NCBI RefSeq assembly: GCF_000419605.1
Contig: NZ_ATTI01000001.1
Span: forward strand, 121,001 to 185,000
Source: Sphingomonas phyllosphaerae 5.2
Lineage (GTDB): Bacteria > Pseudomonadota > Alphaproteobacteria > Sphingomonadales > Sphingomonadaceae
Reading direction: 5' to 3'
Length of the DNA: 64,000 nt
A program made the translations under genes and the position numbers. This document shows positions 61,564-64,000 of this stretch, one piece after another. Within the stretch, counting starts at the first letter, position 1. Each line of letters begins with the position of its first letter. The notes beneath the pieces are model-generated. The model ran no database searches and had not been told where the DNA came from. It saw nothing but the letters and a program-made list of their open reading frames with translations.

Positions 61564-61641
61564 CGTCATTGCGGGCGAAGCGAAGCGATCCAGTGCGTCC
61601 GGGTCATGGCCCGGACGCACTCCGCTGCACCCGCCATGACC
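61564..61641. repeat. Dispersed palindromic repeat, copy 5 (diverged)
   Basis: Left arm CGTCATTGCGGGCGAAGCGA, then AGCGATCCAG; the right arm is diverged. An inner hairpin GTGCGTCCGGG...CCCGGACGCAC is perfect. Related to copies 1-4 but the most distant. Confidence 0.72.
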
Positions 61642-61675
61642 GGCACGACGACCGCCGGCAAATTCGAGGACCTTC

Positions 61676-61835
61676 AATGTTGAGCCACTACACCACCGTC
61701 TCAACATTCGCAGCGGCCGACCCCGCCACTCTGGCTGCGCGATTGCGCATAACCATCTCGAATCCGCAGATGTTCTTCGCAATTAACCTATCCACCCCCG
61801 CGCCGCGAAAACGCGCCATCGTCTCAACATTCGCA
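61676..61835. repeat. Direct repeats upstream of prmC
   Basis: GTCTCAACATTCGCA occurs at 61698-61712 and 61821-61835, 123 bp apart, the second ending 17 bp before the prmC ATG and followed by another AACATTCGC. AATGTTGAG at 61676-61684 is the inverse of CTCAACATT and can pair with the first copy. Confidence 0.7.
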
Positions 61836-61852
61836 ACATTCGCGCGTCGCAC

Positions 61853-62674
61853 ATGACCCCCGCCCGCCACGCGCTCCGCGACGCCGCGGCCCGCTTCGCC
61901 TTCTCCCCGACCGCGCGGCTCGACGCCGAGCTGCTGCTCGCCCACGCGCTCGGCATCACGCGTGAACGGCTGCTCCTCACGCTTGACGATCAGCCGGTGC
62001 CGCCGGGGTTCGCCGCGCTGGTCGATCGCCGCGCGCGTCACGAACCGGTTGCCTACATCACCGGCACCCGCGCCTTTTGGACGATCGATCTGCTGGTCGG
62101 CCCCGGCGCGCTGGTTCCGCGTGCCGACAGTGAGACGCTGCTGGACGCGGCGGTCGCGCATTTCGCGGGCCGCGCCGCGCCGCGCCGGATCCTCGACCTC
62201 GGCACGGGCCCCGGCACGCTGTTGCTCGCCGCGCTCGATGAGTGGCCCGCGGCCGAGGGATGGGGCGTCGACGCCTCGCCCGACGCGCTCGTCTGGGCGC
62301 ATCGCAACGCGGCGGCGCTGGGGATGACGGAACGGTCGCACTTCGTGATCGGGAACTGGGCGAGCGGGATCGACGCGCGCTTCGACCTCGTCCTCGCCAA
62401 CCCGCCCTATATCGAACGCGATGCCGCCTTGCCGGATGAAGTGATCGGCTACGAACCGCGCACGGCTCTTTTCGCCGGTGCGGACGGGCTCGACGATTAC
62501 CGCGCCATCGCGGTGCAACTTGGCGCGCTGTTCGCACCCGGCGCGCTGGCATGCGTGGAGATCGGCGCGACGCAGGGGCAATCGGCCGCAGACCTGTTCC
62601 GTGCGCAGGGCCTGTCGGTCACCGTACGGCGTGATCTCGGCGATCGCGACCGGTGCCTGGTCGTCACCGCTTGA
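61853..62674 (+). CDS. prmC: Release factor glutamine methyltransferase
   Basis: A 273-residue PrmC (HemK). SAM motif I DLGTGPGT (115-122) and the glutamine-binding NPPY (183-186) in VLANPPYIERD; N-terminal helical domain with LDAELLLAHALGITRERLL and HEPVAYITGTRAFW. It methylates the GGQ glutamine of RF1 and RF2; RF1 is encoded just upstream. Confidence 0.96.
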   Translation: MTPARHALRDAAARFAFSPTARLDAELLLAHALGITRERLLLTLDDQPVPPGFAALVDRRARHEPVAYITGTRAFWTIDLLVGPGALVPRADSETLLDAAVAHFAGRAAPRRILDLGTGPGTLLLAALDEWPAAEGWGVDASPDALVWAHRNAAALGMTERSHFVIGNWASGIDARFDLVLANPPYIERDAALPDEVIGYEPRTALFAGADGLDDYRAIAVQLGALFAPGALACVEIGATQGQSAADLFRAQGLSVTVRRDLGDRDRCLVVTA

Positions 62675-62920
62675 ACTTGGCTGCGCTTCACCCAATATTT
62701 CTCTTTGAGAACGGCGGTCGTGCGTCTAGAGACGGCGTAGGGGCACGCCAACTCACCGACATGCGTTGGATGGCACGCCTGCCCTCCCTTCGTCATTAGC
62801 CGCTGCGGTCCGGCGGCCATGGCAGGCCCGCGACACGCATGTGATCGCGGCGCCGGGGACAATTGCAACCCGTGCTTCGGGAGCGAGTGCCGGTTTTGGT
62901 TCCAGGACGAGGACAGTGAT

Positions 62921-63814
62921 TTGATCAACAACCGTCAGAACGGCCGCCGTCGCGGCCGTGGTGGTGGCCAGCAGCGTCAGGGCGGCGGCGGTGGCCAGGG
63001 GCAGCGTGACAGCGGCAATCGCATCGACAGCCGCGCACGCGGCAACGCGGCCCAGCTGCTCGAAAAGTACAAGAACATGGCCCGTGACGCCCAAATGTCC
63101 GGCGACCGGGTCAACACGGAATATTATCTGCAGTTCGCGGATCATTATTTCCGCGTTCTTGCCGATCAGCGCGGTCGTACCGACGACCAGCCGATGCGCC
63201 GCCAGCGTGACGACTTCGATCAGTTCGACGACGGTGACGACTTCGGCGACGAGGGCGATCCGATCCGCGCCGAGGAGCAGCCGCGGTTCAACGAGATCGA
63301 GGCGCGCGGTGATCGCTTCCGCGACCAGCGTCCGCAGCGCGACGACCGTCCGCAGCGTGAGGAGCGTGCGCAGCGCGACGACCGTCCCCAGCGTGAGGAG
63401 CGCGTCCAACGCGACGACCGTCCCCAGCGTGAGGAGCGTGCACAGCGCGAAGATCGGCCGCGTGCCGACCGCAGCCGTGACGATCGCCCGCAGCGTGACG
63501 AGCGTCCCCGCGAGGATCGCCAGCAGCAGGTCGAGGACCGGCGGCCGGTACAGGCCGCAGCCGCGACCAGCGATGGTCCGCCGGTCATGAACGACGCCAT
63601 GGCGGAGGACGATGCGGCACCGCGCCGTCGTCGTGCCCGCAAGCCGCGCGAAGAAGCACCGGTCGAGCCGGCCCCGGCGTTCGACGCCGATCGCCTGCCG
63701 CCCGCACTCGGCGTGACCAGCGCCAGTGAGCCGACCCCTGGCGAAGACGAGGCTCCCAAGCCGCGCCGCCGTCGCGTCCGCGCGGCGTCGTCCGAGGCCG
63801 CTGCCGCCGAGTAA
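62921..63814 (+). CDS. DUF4167 protein with Arg/Asp/Gln-rich repeats
   Basis: A 297-residue protein. The N-terminal DUF4167 domain (about 1-85) is INNRQNGRRRGRGG then RIDSRARGNAAQLLEKYKNMARDAQMSGDRVNTEYYLQFADHYFRVL, almost invariant in Alphaproteobacteria. A 12-residue repeat QRDDRPQREER- follows from about residue 139; the C-terminal half is charged and ends in KPRRRRVRAASSEAAAAE. The TTG start at 62921 matches the family N terminus and has GAGGA upstream. RGG-rich N terminus and Arg repeats suggest RNA binding, but no function is known. Confidence 0.87.
   Translation: MINNRQNGRRRGRGGGQQRQGGGGGQGQRDSGNRIDSRARGNAAQLLEKYKNMARDAQMSGDRVNTEYYLQFADHYFRVLADQRGRTDDQPMRRQRDDFDQFDDGDDFGDEGDPIRAEEQPRFNEIEARGDRFRDQRPQRDDRPQREERAQRDDRPQREERVQRDDRPQREERAQREDRPRADRSRDDRPQRDERPREDRQQQVEDRRPVQAAAATSDGPPVMNDAMAEDDAAPRRRRARKPREEAPVEPAPAFDADRLPPALGVTSASEPTPGEDEAPKPRRRRVRAASSEAAAAE
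63335..63454 (+). repeat. 36-bp tandem repeats inside the DUF4167 gene
   Basis: Units beginning CAGCGCGACGACCG (or near variants) start at 63335, 63371, 63407 and 63443, an exact 36-bp (12-codon) period. They encode QRDDRPQREER plus one variable residue. Copy number may vary between strains. Confidence 0.88.
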
Positions 63815-63838
63815 GCACATCTGCCCGACGGCGCATCG

Positions 63839-63873
63839 ACGGCCGGCGTTCCCCTTGCGGGAGCGCCGGCCGT
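63839..63873 (+). terminator. Terminator after the DUF4167 gene
   Basis: 15-bp stem ACGGCCGGCGTTCCC / GGGAGCGCCGGCCGT (one mismatch) with a 5-base loop, 24 bp past the stop, followed by TTGTCGTTTG. Confidence 0.8.
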
Positions 63874-63939
63874 TGTCGTTTGCGCGCGGACGTGGGATGA
63901 TCCCCGCACGACAAAGATCGTGCGACTAGGGAGAGGATC

Positions 63940-64000
63940 ATGACGATCGCCGCCATTCTCGGCCACAAGGGCGCCGAGGTATTCTCCGTTTCCTCCGACA
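63940..64000 (+). CDS. Probable CBS-domain protein, first 20 codons (cut by window edge)
   Basis: ATG at 63940 with a strong AGGGAGAGG site. The visible residues are MTIAAILGHKGAEVFSVSSD. They resemble the start of short alphaproteobacterial CBS-pair proteins (MTVxxILxxKG-x-V-x-V). Too little is visible for certainty. Confidence 0.5.
   Translation, partial: MTIAAILGHKGAEVFSVSSD

Larger units (their letters stand above)
61298..61852. other. Gene-free region between prfA and prmC
   Basis: 555 bp with no credible gene: the short ORFs on both strands are low-complexity and family-less. It contains palindromic repeat copy 5 (61564-61641) and, next to prmC, two copies of a 15-bp direct repeat with an inverted partner. 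Such a long gap is odd inside an otherwise compact cluster. Confidence 0.65.

Noticed and set aside
61461..61856. 131-codon plus-strand ORF between prfA and prmC
   Set aside because: Runs through the palindromic repeat and the direct repeats, has no recognisable domain, and overlaps the prmC start. Likely chance.
63335..63454. Regular 36-bp repeats as a possible CRISPR array
   Set aside because: Units are directly tandem without spacers and lie in frame inside the DUF4167 gene.
1..64000. Mobile elements, prophage genes, tRNA/rRNA genes, defence systems
   Set aside because: I looked for transposases, integrases, phage proteins, cloverleaf-like segments and known defence proteins, and saw none that I could support.

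Overview
Organism and overall picture: the window is GC-rich, tightly packed bacterial chromosome, most consistent with Sphingomonas or a close relative (Alphaproteobacteria). Pointers are a COQ9-family protein, an HWE-type sensor kinase, a DUF4167 protein in the order hisS-prfA-prmC-DUF4167, a stand-alone precorrin-2 dehydrogenase-like protein, and dispersed palindromic repeats. I see no rRNA, tRNA, CRISPR array, insertion sequence, prophage or defence island. It reads as ordinary chromosome built around one very large flagellar locus. Layout. 1-12.9 kb is housekeeping: the end of metX and metW (methionine); a response regulator converging on an HWE kinase that sits behind ssb; feoAB under a Fur-box promoter; a COQ9 protein with an EamA transporter; a TlpA-like lipoprotein divergent from argH; a small lipoprotein and lysA; a siroheme-type dehydrogenase with a CorA-type transporter. 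12.9-49.8 kb is the flagellar locus. Reading leftward from 29.8 kb: an FlbD-like sigma-54 activator, fliEFGHIJ, then (after a sigma-54 promoter) fliKLMNOPQR-flhB-fliD-fliS. Rightward is flagellin fliC behind a sigma-28 promoter. Leftward from 36 kb: a lytic transglycosylase gene, flhA, fliA and a tiny acidic ORF. Leftward from 38.5 kb: a MotA-like/MotB-like pair with flgA, flgM and flgN. Rightward from 38.9 kb: flgBCDEFGHIJKL, then a canonical motA-motB pair. 49.8-64 kb is housekeeping again: an acyltransferase, ispG, transporters (DMT, SugE/Gdx), a GNAT enzyme, a TfoX-domain protein, an unlisted-size 53-residue zinc-ribbon gene, ppa, an M61 peptidase, DUF1345, hisS-prfA-prmC, DUF4167 and the first codons of a probable CBS-domain gene. 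How the flagellar genes work together: four strong sigma-54 (-24/-12) sites lie in front of fliK, the transglycosylase-flhA-fliA operon, the second stator-flgAMN operon, and flgB. The FlbD-like activator encoded here is the natural partner for them. FliA (sigma-28), made from the flhA operon, would then read the fliC promoter once FlgM has been exported. This is a three-tier cascade contained in one locus. The most interesting new observation is that two of the four sigma-54 promoters sit at exactly the same distance from an ATG, which predicts transcripts starting one base before the start codon, i.e. leaderless sigma-54 mRNAs. I did not find a wholly undescribed multi-gene system.
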